64,000 bases of DNA from Labia minor. Its lineage: Eukaryota; Arthropoda; Insecta; Dermaptera; Spongiphoridae. This document shows, piece by piece, positions 11,476 through 22,398 of this stretch. The notes under the pieces are model-generated. The model was not told the origin of the DNA. It made no database searches and saw only the letters and a list, made by a program, of their open reading frames with translations. Numbering within the stretch: position 1 is the stretch's first letter; every line of letters starts with the position of its first letter. A program made the position numbers and the translations under genes. Location: contig OY720344.1 in the NCBI GenBank assembly GCA_963082975.1, positions 98,185,781 through 98,249,780 of the forward strand, written 5' to 3'.

Positions 11476-12096
11476 TTACTATCTCGTAAGAGATAGTATT
11501 GCGATCACGAAAATTTTCGATGTTGAGATTTTGATGTTTTTACACGTTTTGAAGGTTCCTGAATCATTTTCACTAAGGTTGAGAAAAATGTCTGTGTGTG
11601 TGTATGTGTGTATATGTGTATGTGTGTGTGTGTGTATGTATGTAGGCAAGATTACGCAAAAACGGTTTGAGCTAGAATGATGAAATTTGGTACATGAACA
11701 TTATTTGAAATTCGCAGTTTTCTATCAACTTTTGAGAAATGTAGCTCACCCGGAAGAGGGTCATTACTTACAACGTTTTTATTTTTTTCCCACTAAAGTG
11801 ACCGTAAAAATAAAGATATATGTTTGCAAATTTTTCACATGATTAATAATTGTATAAAACTGCTATATATAGAATTTCAGCTTGATTGATTAGCTGAAAT
11901 TACCAGAATTAATTTTTTAACACTGCAAATCTCACGCGCCGACACGTGACGTGGTGCCATCAACAAAAAGCCAAACATGCGCTGGTTTAATATTTATTAT
12001 TTATAATTTATAATTAATTAAATTTAATCTAAATATAATATATTATGTTATTTAATCCAATTCAAATTGCGAGATAGTCGAGTGGAGACACTCCAG
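11476..12096 (-). mobile_element. Family A element, copy A3
   Basis: Full-length 621-bp copy, only 71 bp from A2 in the same orientation. It has a perfect terminal hairpin CTATCTC/GAGATAG (11479-11496) and the opposite end 'gcgagatagtcgagtgg' then 'agacactccag'. It contains a TG-rich microsatellite at 11592-11642 where other copies have shorter tracts. No coding potential. Confidence 0.85.
11588..11645 (+). repeat. (TG)n-rich microsatellite in A3
   Basis: Imperfect TG/TATG repeat inside the A3 element. Confidence 0.85.
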
Positions 12097-13249
12097 CTAA
12101 TTTTTCCTTATTGATTAGCTTTATGGTGATAAAGACCTAGCTAATCTTTGATCAAGGATATTTTCATTCATTTGATTAAAATAGTTACCAAAATTTTACT
12201 CACCAAACCTTACTCATTAATTAATTTAATTAAAAGGGCTACTTTTCCCCCTTAGTAATTAATATAAGAAAATTCTCTTATCATTAATGAATTTATTTTA
12301 TTGATATGATCTAAATTATGAATCAATTCATCTTTCTAGTTGTTTTATATTAGAAATTTCCTCATGCTGATGGTATTTCTAAAGATGATTTTCCACCCAG
12401 GTGACTTGTTCCCCTGAGGATTAAAAGGGAGATTGCTGCATGTATTTTAAAGAAGGGCCATGAGAGAGCTGTTTACGAATCGAAAGGGGGAAATCTCCTT
12501 TTTTTGAGATTTCGTTCAAATGTATTATTAAAGAACAAAATTGAATTTACCTAGAGCAAGGGATTAGAGGGAGCTTTTCAATTTCAGTATTTTAATAAAG
12601 CACATTTTTTCATAATAAAAAATACAATTAGATGTATAAAATTTTAAAATTTGAAGTTATAGATTTAAATCACATATGCTATTGGTATAAAAAGGATTAT
12701 ATTCTTTATAATTGGATATTGTGAATGAAAATTGAAACAGGATCTCCCACCTGATTGTTTTTTATTTTAAAAATTGAATTATATCAAAGTTCATTATATT
12801 TATTTAACTATAAATTAGATTAATTTTATAATAAAAAACGAAAGACGGAGTACCGATATAAAATAATAATTTTAATTTTTTCACACTTTCTTTTTGGAGT
12901 TGCATGGAAATTGTGCAAAATCGTTGCCTTTAATATTATTTTTTTTTCTAGGAAAAAAGATTTATAATGGAAAGTTTAGAATTTGTTTTAAATACAATTT
13001 AATCCTCTACATAACTTTTTAATGGTAAAATATAATTTACTAGTCTGAATCGTATAATCTATTTTTAAATTATTAATTGGTTAAGTAAAAAGTTTGGATA
13101 AAAGTTCGTAATAAAAAAAAATCATATAGTTTAAGATATTAAGTCATCTGAATTTAATCTTATATTAATTGGTTATTTCCAATATCACGAACTAATTCAT
13201 TAATGCACATAATTTTCTTATTCTTATCATGTTGGTTTCATAATAATCA
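12097..13249. other. Non-coding; less AT-rich block at 12360-12560
   Basis: The block 'cacccaggtgacttgttcc' to 'cgaaagggggaaatctcc' is more complex than its surroundings. I find no open frame or repeat partner for it. The remainder is AT-rich. Confidence 0.5.
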
Positions 13250-13812
13250 TATTTTTTTTCACACCAAATTTCACATGTGGAGATTTTTACATATCTCCAC
13301 GAATCATGCATTTTGTTAACAGAAAAAAGTATTTTTAGCATGATGTCTGTCCGTCCGTATAGATGTGTACAGCTTGAACGGCTCAACGGATTTTAATGAA
13401 ATTTAGTATATTTGCATAATGTATCAGTATGATGAATTGATCAACTTTTGGTGCAAATCGGGAAACCAGAAGGGGTAGTATTAGCGATCGACGATAGGAA
13501 GGGAAGGGTTATTTTCACACCAAATTTCACGCGAGGAGTTTTTTATATATCTCCTCAAATCATGCACTTTGTATTGGTTTTATCCTCGGGAAAATCATCT
13601 TCATTAGTTTTTTCTTAATTTAAAATTATATGACGTCACCCAGCCTTTCATGACGTCACAGCCAGCTCTTTGTTATTTATTATAAATAAAATAAAATTAA
13701 AAATATTTATGTCATATCTATATCTGTTTTTTATTGCATTAATAGGTACATTTAAATTATTTGAAATTGTTTCTGTAGCTGGAAATTAATTTACTTCAAA
13801 CCGTCGGTCGGT
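13250..13812 (+). mobile_element. Group C element, copy C3 (one end lost)
   Basis: Matches C2 from 'cacaccaaatttcacatgtgg' (first 20 bases only quoted in part) to the right TIR CGTCGGTCGGT at 13802-13812. The left TIR is missing, so it is truncated at about 13250. It shares the CTGTCCGTCCGT tract (shortened), 'agcgatcgacgatagga' and both TGACGTCA sites. No gene. Confidence 0.75.
13631..13658. promoter_or_regulatory. Pair of TGACGTCA palindromes in C3
   Basis: Perfect sites at 13631-13638 and 13651-13658, with the same 20-bp spacing as in C1 and C2. Confidence 0.6.
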
Positions 13813-16690
13813 TCTGCGCCTGGTTTTACTTTACGAGCACCATAAAATATTTTATAATCATGATTAGAAATATTGTATGATATTTCTATACAATTTAGAG
13901 ATGTAAACATAGATCTCGGACATTTAACACGTTCCCGCCGGCTCCATAATTTGTCTATTTATTTTATGCGGCGGCATAGGCCACCGGTGGTACATAAAAA
14001 AAATTTACAAACTACACCGTTTAACCGATTTATTATCATTGAGAGGTTATCTTTTTCTCCATTTTTAAGGTTGTTTGTTCTGATTTCTCAGGAATATGTC
14101 TCAAATTTGAAATTCATGAATTTGTCTTGGAAATGTATTCATTATAAGACCTAATATTTCTTTATTTTCAAAAATTTAAAAGGAAAGTTGTGGGTATACC
14201 CAGCAGCTAATTTTATTTAATATCGAAATTATGAGACACTCAAACAGCAATTTATCCTAAAGTTGATTTTTAGTATTATTAAAAGTAGAATTGGAATCTA
14301 CCAATTCTAGAAATATAACACAAGTACACATTATAATGTTTATATAATGTAATAAAAAAAATAAATTATTATTTAAAATATTCAGCAATTTGTGTTTTTT
14401 ATTCTAAATTTTTTATTTGATAAAATAAAATATAAATTTTTCTCCTACTTAAAAGGTGAGATAACAATTTAGAAATAAGGTACTAGAATTTTTTAAAATA
14501 TTCATATAAATTACACAAAAAAAAATAATTATATTACTTATATTTAAAATAAAAAAAAAACTTTCTATTAAATTGAAATTAAAAATTAATGCTAGATAAG
14601 AGTAATAGATCGAGAAATTTAATTATATTTATATGATGGCAATATTTTATTTTAATAAATTATTTTAATAAATATTTTAATTAATTATCTGTAATAAATA
14701 ATAATAAAATCACAGAATCAGAAAAAAAGGGTTAATTTAGATTGAGGTAAAGAGTAATGCGGTTATATATGATAAACTCGTTTATATAGTCTTGTTGATA
14801 ATAGATTGACAAATTATAAATAAATAAATCAATCAGCTACTTTCTCCAATAAATAATGATTTATGAATTTAAAAATAAATATAAATTAAATTAATTAACT
14901 GTCAAACTCAATATTATTAGTTAAGATCAAATTTTATCTTTTTAATTAATGCAATTAATAAATAAATCAATAAAATAAATTAATTTTTATTTAAAAATGA
15001 ATGAAAATGAATATTATTTCATATTTACTTAACGAAAATATCCAATAAATGATTTATAAGTTCTTTTAAAAAACAGTAAATTATACATCACAATTTTATA
15101 TAGATTAACTTTAATAATATCATAAACCAATAAATATCCCATAATTAAAGATTATTATAAAGGAGAATGTATTAACAGATTGATTTTTATCAATTTATAG
15201 ACAATACGATGATATTTAAAAAAAATAAATAAAATTTTTAGGTTCATCATTATATTTGGAAATGTAAGATTTTTATCATTGAAGTGTTAAAATTTTATGT
15301 TATAGACAAAACGAGCTATTTTTATCTCTTTCCTTCAAGTCATTAATATATACGTTCTAAAAATAACGTGAATAAAAACGGTAATTGGATGATAAATGCG
15401 TTATGAAAAAAAATTGTAAGCATAAAGACTATAATTTAGGCAAATATAGGTATAATATTAAGAAAATTAATAGAGAAAAATATTGCATAAAATAAATATA
15501 TTATTATACTTGATTGGCTTACTTTGAAATTTAACAAAAAAATAAAAGGTCTTCTTATATAATTTGTAAGAAATTCAATTAAATAGATAATAATTTTGTG
15601 AAAAAAATCAATTTATAAATTAAATAAAAATTATTAATTAGTTGTTAAGGATCTAGAATTATCATTGGTCCTATGAAGAAATTCCCTAATGCATTCAATC
15701 AAGCATCAATTTCATTTCTTATCAGAAAAATCCCATTTGGGAGTATTGAGCCATCTTTGCTGGGGCACAGGCAAACATTAAGCAACTGTATTTTAATCAA
15801 TTGAATTGTGTTTCAGAACACACTGAATGAACACACTTATGTAGACTTGTGTAGTGAACAAACATAACATTGCTTCACTCAATATTACCAATAAATAAAT
15901 GATATATCGCAGATTGATATATATGAAATTATATATACTTATTTATTCGATTTGTAGGTTACTGAATTGTATAGCTATAATTGAGTAAATATAATATAAA
16001 GTCAATTCAAATAAAAAATAAAGTTTTATTTGTGATTTATAAATTTGAATGAAGTCTGAAATAATATTAGATATGTTATATATCTAGAAATAAGAAAAAA
16101 ATTGAATATTGAATCTCACCATCCAACTTCTTGATCAGATTTTCAGTCTTAACGTATAGTCAACCAACGATTTTTTGCTTACCTAAAACAAACAAAAAAA
16201 AAATTATTAATTCATTCAACATTTAATATTTTATTTAATATTTATATAATTATTTATACTACTTCTACTACTATTAATATAGAATACTAATAAATACTAT
16301 AATAAAACTGGAGAAACTAATTAAAATAATGGTATTTTATTAATCAAAAAATGATAATAATTATTATTAATTGTAGTGTTATTATTTATTATATTTTTAA
16401 ATGGAATTAATATAAAATTTGTATCATTTATTATAGTAAAAAAATTGCATGATTTAAAAATGTATACATATATCAATTTATATATATTTTAATTATATTT
16501 TATTTTATAAGTATTTGAATTTAAATGAAAAATATTTTTTATATGTTTATTGTTAAGAAAAATAGTTAATTATTTGTTATTAATAACAGAAATAAAATTA
16601 GTATAAAAATAATATTTTAAATTATTAAATTATTATTTTTTTTTTGTTTAAATTGCAATTTTATATTCTCTTATTTTTTCATTTATTTCT
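13813..16690. other. Mostly AT-rich non-coding, with a GC-richer patch at 13918-13995
   Basis: The patch starts TTAACACGTTCCCGCCGG and includes the palindrome CCACCGGTGG (13980-13989). TTAA followed by ACACGTT is reminiscent of piggyBac-type MITE ends, but I could not find the matching opposite end. The 93-codon frame at 13873-14154 crosses this patch and I do not regard it as a gene. From 14200 on it is A/T tracts. Confidence 0.45.
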
Positions 16691-16694
16691 TTAT

Positions 16695-16920
16695 TTTTAT
16701 TATTGAGATAAAAGGCCAGTATAAGAAACCTAGCAAGCGTAGAATTTCTTTGTCTGTGCCGTTGTTTTGGGTTTGTTTCGTCCTCCTTTGGCGAGCAGAG
16801 GGCGCTATTCGGATTGGGGGCGAAACGCTGTATTGATCGGGGGTGCCTACCCCATACCAGTCCAACACGTGGCTAGGACCCCAAAGAGGGGGCCTCGCCC
16901 CATTAATTGCTCGCTAATTT
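16695..16920. other. GC-rich island with two perfect hairpins, unidentified
   Basis: About 220 bp of markedly higher GC in very AT-rich surroundings. It contains 'gagcagagggcgctattcgg'. Two perfect 5-bp stems are present: GGGGT/ACCCC with loop GCCT (16840-16853) and GGGGC/GCCCC with loop CTC (16889-16901). A 61-codon minus-strand frame crosses it but has no domain I know. It could be a transposon end, a structured RNA or the 5' end of a LINE. No second copy is in the window. Confidence 0.4.
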
Positions 16921-18040
16921 AAGAAAAAAATACTTCCACATCGATGTAATCATTCTAGATAACAGTAACAAGAAATGAAATTGAATGTTAAAATAAATCC
17001 ATATATTATATTATTTCATTTCAATTTCTTTATTTTTTTTTGTTACCCTCTCATTCACTTTCTCTGTCTTTTGAATAAGCCTTTTCTAAACAAAAAGATA
17101 ATTAGAAGATTTCTTCTCGTGGAATAAAATTAATATCACTTCTTTCCAGGTAGAATTAATACCAGAAGAAAGAGAGAAAAAGGAGAATTTAACAAACAGA
17201 AAATAAAAACAAAGTATTATTATTTTTATTATTATTTTATTTTAATTAATACTAATGATAATTATCTAAATCGTATTTCGTAACAATTTGAATTTTAATG
17301 ACTATGAAAATACAGAAGAATAAAATTAAGATAAGAAAAATAAAAATAAAAACATCCCGAAAATTAAATGAAAATTTATAAGAAAAATTTTATGTTTTGT
17401 TATTATTTAGATTTTATTTTATTATTCGATTTTAAGAACGATTTTTTTATAATTTCTCATTTAAATCTATCTATCTATTTTGATTACAAGTTGAAAGAAA
17501 AGATAAATATTTCTTGATGCTCACGATTAAGACATTTTTCATTCTTGATAGCTTCTTTTATTAGAAAAGTTCCCAGTTAATTTTTGACTCTGAATTCATA
17601 AAAAAAGAAAGAAAAGAAAGAAAAGAAAGAAATAAAAAAAAAAGAATAAAAATTATAATTGCCTTTTTTTAGATAAAAATTAAAAAAAAATGTATTTTTA
17701 TGGCTCAATACATTCACAACAATAGTTTTAGATAGGCATTATTCGGTGTTAGAGGATGACTATGCTGCTAAGTTCAAAGTTATTTCAAATGATGCTAAGG
17801 TCATTCGGTTTAATTTTTATTTAAAATTAATTCTCGAGAGCTCCTTTACAGCCACTATAATTGTATTAAGATTTTCATTAATTTATTATTAATTGTTTAT
17901 TTTCTATGTATAAATTTATTGATAAATTTGAATAAGAAAATATTACCTTAAATGTGATAATGATACGATACAGTGACAGTTTTATATATTCTGAGAATGC
18001 GATAATAGGTCCTATTTAATAAAATAATAAAAAAAATCAA
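16921..18040. other. AT-rich non-coding, with purine tract
   Basis: Includes a (GAAAA/GAAAG)n purine tract at about 17605-17645. Nothing else recognised. Confidence 0.55.
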
Positions 18041-18042
18041 GA

Positions 18043-18335
18043 AATCTATCTATCTATCTCTGTGGCTGTACGGAACTTGAAAGTTCTTGGCCGCATCAAC
18101 CACAGTTCTCCAAGTATCCCTATTCTGAGCCACATCCCTCCAATCCCTACCCTCTCCCATCACTCTCACGTCCCTTCCCACATTATCCACCCACCGCGTC
18201 CTTGGTCTTCCAAGCGGACGTTTCCCACTCGGTCTCCCCACCAATATAGTTTTCCTCTCCCATTCAAGCCACGTGCCCTGCCCATCGCAGCTTTCTCGAT
18301 TTTATAATTCTAACTATTTCTGGAGATGCATAAAG
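18043..18335 (-). pseudogene. RTE-like LINE, C-terminus and 3' tail (copy L2)
   Basis: The best-preserved LINE tail. The minus strand reads LVGRPSGKRPLGRPRTRW, then VDNVGRDVRVMGE, then DWRDVAQNRDTWRTVV to a stop at 18050. This is the GRPRxRW...DWRxxAQDRxxWRxxV tail found at the end of many RTE/BovB-like polyproteins. Upstream, 'KSRKLRWAGHVA' (18250-18300) is in another frame, so at least one frameshift is present. The left edge is (CTAT)n, the 3' microsatellite tail. It is 5'-truncated, as usual for LINE copies. Confidence 0.85.
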
Positions 18336-19240
18336 GAAAATTAAGAAATAATTTTCATAAAATCAAATTATGGTCTCGAGTTTAATATTTAGAGAAGTTA
18401 AAACTTTGTCGACATTTGTTTCCAAAATGTGGATTGTGGTCTGATTAGACAAATTTTTAAACTCTCTGAATTATAACAAACATCAGAAAGAATCAAGTGG
18501 ATTTAAAAGGACGGTCCGTATATAGGCAACCATATAAACCCTCTTGCTCATGAAAACAGGCGAATTTAATTGAACTTTTAATAAAGATGATTAATAGCAA
18601 TTTGATTGTTCTATATCTTTATCTTTATCATGTTCAATAAAATGTAATACATTGACAATATAATTTGAAACCGCATCATTTAGGGGTCTTGTTTTGGTAG
18701 AGGGCTGTTAATTGCAAAATTTAATGTTATAGGACTTGTTCTCAGTAATAATGACAACCCTTCCTTATTTAATATTTTCCATCTAGTTTCAAGACTTTAA
18801 TATAGATTCATTATATACTAAATAATACAGAGAATAATGAATTTTATGATTAGAAGTGAAAATTTTTTTATATTTTTAAATTTGTTAAATTGGCAGAAAT
18901 TTATAAATAATATAAAAATGAGACAAATATTAAATAAGTTATATTAATAAATATTTAAATATATAAAATTACTGAAAATAAAACTAAATCTCTCTCTCTC
19001 TATATATATATATGCAGTGTTTGAGATAAAAGAAGTGTGATATGTTTCTGTAATTAAGGAGAATCAAATCTGAAGTCATTTTGTGTGTTTTTATTTATAT
19101 GATTAATAATATTGAAAATTTTTAAAAGATTGTTATAATTTATTAAATATTTATCTAAGAAAGTTTTCAGTCTGAATTAATGAGTTTCTCCAACGTCCTC
19201 TAGTGTCAAGTTCTCAACTTACATTTATTAAACTTATATT
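18336..19240. other. AT-rich non-coding, nothing recognised
   Basis: Contains a short (CT)n-(TA)n run at about 18988-19013. No coding or repeat signal. Confidence 0.5.
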
Positions 19241-19244
19241 TATT

Positions 19245-19345
19245 CTTATGGCTCTTCTGAACTCAAAAGTTCTTAGCCACACAATCACATTCTTATAACA
19301 GTTCCTATCCTGAATCATTTCTATTTTGTTAAAATACTCTCATAT
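19245..19345 (-). pseudogene. Diverged LINE tail fragment (copy L4)
   Basis: 'atggctcttctgaactcaaa', 'agttcttagccacacaatc' and 'cagttcctatcctgaatca' align loosely with the same region of L1-L3 but with many differences. This is probably an old copy. Confidence 0.45.
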
Positions 19346-19515
19346 CAAACTACACTTGATCTATGTACTGGCAAATTTCCAATTGTGGTACACATAAAAA
19401 TCAAACACACAAAAATAAAAACATTTTTAAGAATATTCTCTCTTATTCATCTCTTTTTATCTATTTGGCAAACATTAAATTTATTTTAATTATCTGTCAA
19501 AAATTATTTTTCTTT

Positions 19516-19969
19516 TTACTATCTCGCAAGAGATAGTATTGCGATCACTAAAATTTTCGATATCGAGATTTTGATGTTTTTAGACGTTTTGAAGGTCTTT
19601 GGAGAAATGTGTCTCTTTCAGAAGAGGGTCATTACTTACAACGTTTTGATTTTTTTCCTCTAAACTGACCGTAAAAATAAAGATATATGTTTGATAGTTT
19701 TTTATATGATTAAAAATTGTATAAAACTCTTATATATAGAATTTCAGCTTGATTGGCAGAAAGTACCAGAATTAATTTTTTAACACGTTGACTGGCAATC
19801 ACGCGCCAGCACGTGACGTGGTACCATCAACAAAGAGCCAAACCCGCGCTGGTTTAATAAATATTATTTATTAATTTTAAATTCTAATTTAATTAATTAA
19901 ATTAATTTAAATATATGTGTTAATTAATCCAATCCAAATTTGCGAGATAGTCGAGTGAAGACACTCCAG
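19516..19969 (-). mobile_element. Family A element, copy A4 (internal deletion)
   Basis: It has the perfect hairpin CTATCTC/GAGATAG at the left and the complete right end 'gcgagatagtcgagtg' then 'aagacactccag'. Compared with A3 it lacks the block containing the TG microsatellite and 'gatgaaatttggt' (breakpoint near 19604), leaving 454 bp. Confidence 0.85.
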
Positions 19970-20607
19970 ATTTTTTAAATTAATTGTTCTTTCTTTATAA
20001 TTTATTATATAAGTTTTTGTGAGAATATAAAAGAAAAAACATTTTTTTTTTGATGTAAAAAATAATATTAATGCATTGAATTACATGATATGTATTTTTA
20101 TTTTAGTGAGTAAAATTCTCATTTATATTTATTGTTAGTATTTATTTTATAACTATTTGCAAAAGAGGACAAAAAATGATAATAACTAATTTGTCATTTT
20201 GTTTTTAATTTTTGAATACCAATTTGCATATCTTGTAAGACACATTAATTTTTTTTCACCTTCACTTTAGAGATAGAGAGACTCGTCTTCAAATTCAAAA
20301 TTAACAAAACAAATAAGAGACCAATTTTCCAGAATTTGATAAAGTATATATCGTTGAACACCCCGCTTTTTTCCTAAGTCTTCAGAACGTTATTTTTTCC
20401 CTAGTAACTCCAACATATATTACTTTAGATTTTTATACATTCAAAGTAATACAAATTGTTGTCTCTACAATGAGTGGTAGTAGTTAGTTCCGCTCACTTT
20501 GAAAATCAGTACAAATTACTTTTTATGTTCTCACTGTTATATCTTTTTTATTTATAATTTTCTAAAATTTGTAATATTTCCATTTCATTGTTTTATAAAA
20601 AAAAAAT
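19970..20607. other. AT-rich non-coding, nothing recognised
   Basis: A/T tracts and moderately complex sequence without frame or repeat partner. Confidence 0.5.
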
Positions 20608-20822
20608 CTGGAGTGTCTCCATTCAACTATCTCGCATATTTGAATTGGATTAATTAACATATATTATAATTAATTAAATTATATGAAAACGTGGAAGGTA
20701 AAGACCCTCTTCCAAATGAGCTACATTTCTTGTTAGAAAACTACGAATTTTGAATAATGGCCCTGTATCAAATTTCATTATTCTAGCTCAAACCGTTTTG
20801 GCGCAATCTGATGAGATAGTAA
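20608..20822 (+). mobile_element. Family A element, copy A5 (mostly deleted)
   Basis: Opposite orientation to A2-A4. It starts 'ctggagtgtctccattcaac', loses most of the interior near 20686, and resumes with 'gaccctcttccaaatgagct' to the end 'gatgagatagtaa'. The terminal hairpin arm is decayed. 215 bp. Confidence 0.8.
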
Positions 20823-21714
20823 AAATTCTTAAATTTTAATTCAAAATTCTTTTTTAATTCCTTTTATTTCATGTGTAGAGATGAATTTGTTTGACAAACT
20901 TATTCTAACTAATCATCTAACTGTCTAAACTACTGAATTTCTGATAGGTCTGATAAAAATTGAACACAATAGGACATTGAAGCTATTGTTTTCATCAACA
21001 TCCATTAAACACCAATTCAAAGACATCATCACCCTGGTAAAAATTACCTAAATGGATTCTAGTTGAAATTAAAAGATCGATCATTTATGTTTGTGCAATC
21101 CATATAGTTGTCTGCACACTAAACTTTATATATATATATATTATATATATATATATATATATTATATTTCCCTTACGTACATGTCCATATGATTTGTTTA
21201 AAAACAAAAATCATCCAATTCAACCAATCAGATATGAATGATTAATGAATCTTTATTTATGATTGAAGCACACGTTTTATGTCCTAAACTCTTTGAAGGA
21301 AAAATTATATTTTGTTTCTTTCATAATTTCGTTAATATAATATCTAAGTCAGATTATTTTATAATAATTTATATAAATAAAGGTAAATAATAAACAAGTT
21401 CTCTACCTTAAATTAAATAATAAAATAAAAAAATAAAATAAAAATTTAAATTATACAAAAAATAAAATATTTATCAACAAGGAAGATCAATAAAGAAAAC
21501 TTTTTCTATAATTCCTTTAATTTTTAAATTAGTCAAATTCCAAAATGTGAAAAAAATTAAAATGATTCTTTTTTCATAAAGTTTATTTCACGTCCTAACA
21601 TTTTTATTAAATAAAGGTCTCAAATAATGCAGTAATAATTTATTTTAGATGGCGCATCGATTCTTTTTTAACCAGCCACTTTCATTTATAATATTTATCT
21701 GTTATTACCCATAT
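20823..21714. other. AT-rich non-coding with (TA)n near 21128-21165
   Basis: Nothing recognised apart from the dinucleotide run. Confidence 0.5.
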
Positions 21715-22398
21715 ATATCGCACCCCGGCAAGAACAATGAGACAACTAAAAAATCCCGATTTTGAGTTAAGTACACTGGTGAATGGATCTGTTATACGAG
21801 GGTAGGGTGAAAAGTTTCCGGCCTGACCAAGAAAAACCATGTTTTTAAATTTTTTTTTTATGCTTTATTTTTCAACATTCAAGATAGCTGAGACCTGTAC
21901 GATGTCAGTTGAAGGTGTGCGAAATATTTTGCACAACCATTTGAATATGGAAAGCTGTGTGCAACGTGGGTGCCGCGTTTGCTAACGTTAGGCCAAAAAC
22001 TGCTTCGAAAAACCATTTCTACCGACAATTTAGCCAAACGAATTTTGGCGTAGATTCATAACTGTTGATGAGACTTAAATTTAATTTAATTTAATTTAAT
22101 TAATTAGAACACCGTTATGAGAAATGTATCAGTGTTGATGGAGATTATGTTGAACAATATAGCAAAAAAAAAATTTAAAAACATCGTTTTTCTTGGTCAG
22201 GTCGGAAACTTTTCACCCCACCTTCGTACAACTACGAGCACGAAAAATGTCTTATCTGTAACTCTAGATTTGTCCGCAATATGGCAGTTGTGTCACCTTT
22301 ACTTTTAGGTTAGTTGACAGTTTTAATTTTCTTTAATTCAATATTGTAGAAATTCAAGGTTTTTTAGTTGTGTCACTATTCTTGCCGGGCTGCGATAT
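21715..22398. mobile_element. MITE with CGCA-CCCGGCAAG termini, split by a mariner
   Basis: The left end 'atatcgcaccccggcaagaa' and the reverse complement of the right end 'atatcgcagcccggcaagaa' match. They continue through CAACTAAAAAA for about 35 bp. Removing the nested mariner leaves an element of about 250 bp with no coding sequence. Superfamily unassigned; flanks are (TA)-rich so the target duplication is ambiguous. Confidence 0.75.
21797..22226 (+). mobile_element. Internally deleted mariner nested in the MITE
   Basis: The TIRs match: left 'cgagggtagggtgaaaagtt' then 'tccggcctgaccaaga'; right end is the inverse (22180-22226). TA lies at both edges (21795-21796, 22227-22228). Inside, fragments read SVEGVRNILHNHLNM (about 21905-21950) and later 'DGDYVEQYSKKKFKN', the N-proximal and C-terminal parts of a mariner transposase. 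The catalytic core is gone; 430 bp. Confidence 0.85.

Noticed and set aside
13192-13386. 64-codon minus frame
   Set aside because: It lies within C3 repeat sequence and is repeated in other C copies without an open frame.
16683-16868. 61-codon minus frame over the GC-rich island
   Set aside because: No domain, and it continues into AT-rich sequence; the GC hairpins are the more striking signal.
18062-18307. Plus-strand 81-codon frame, Pro/Ser/His-rich
   Set aside because: It is the antisense of the LINE C-terminus, which has clear family motifs on the minus strand.
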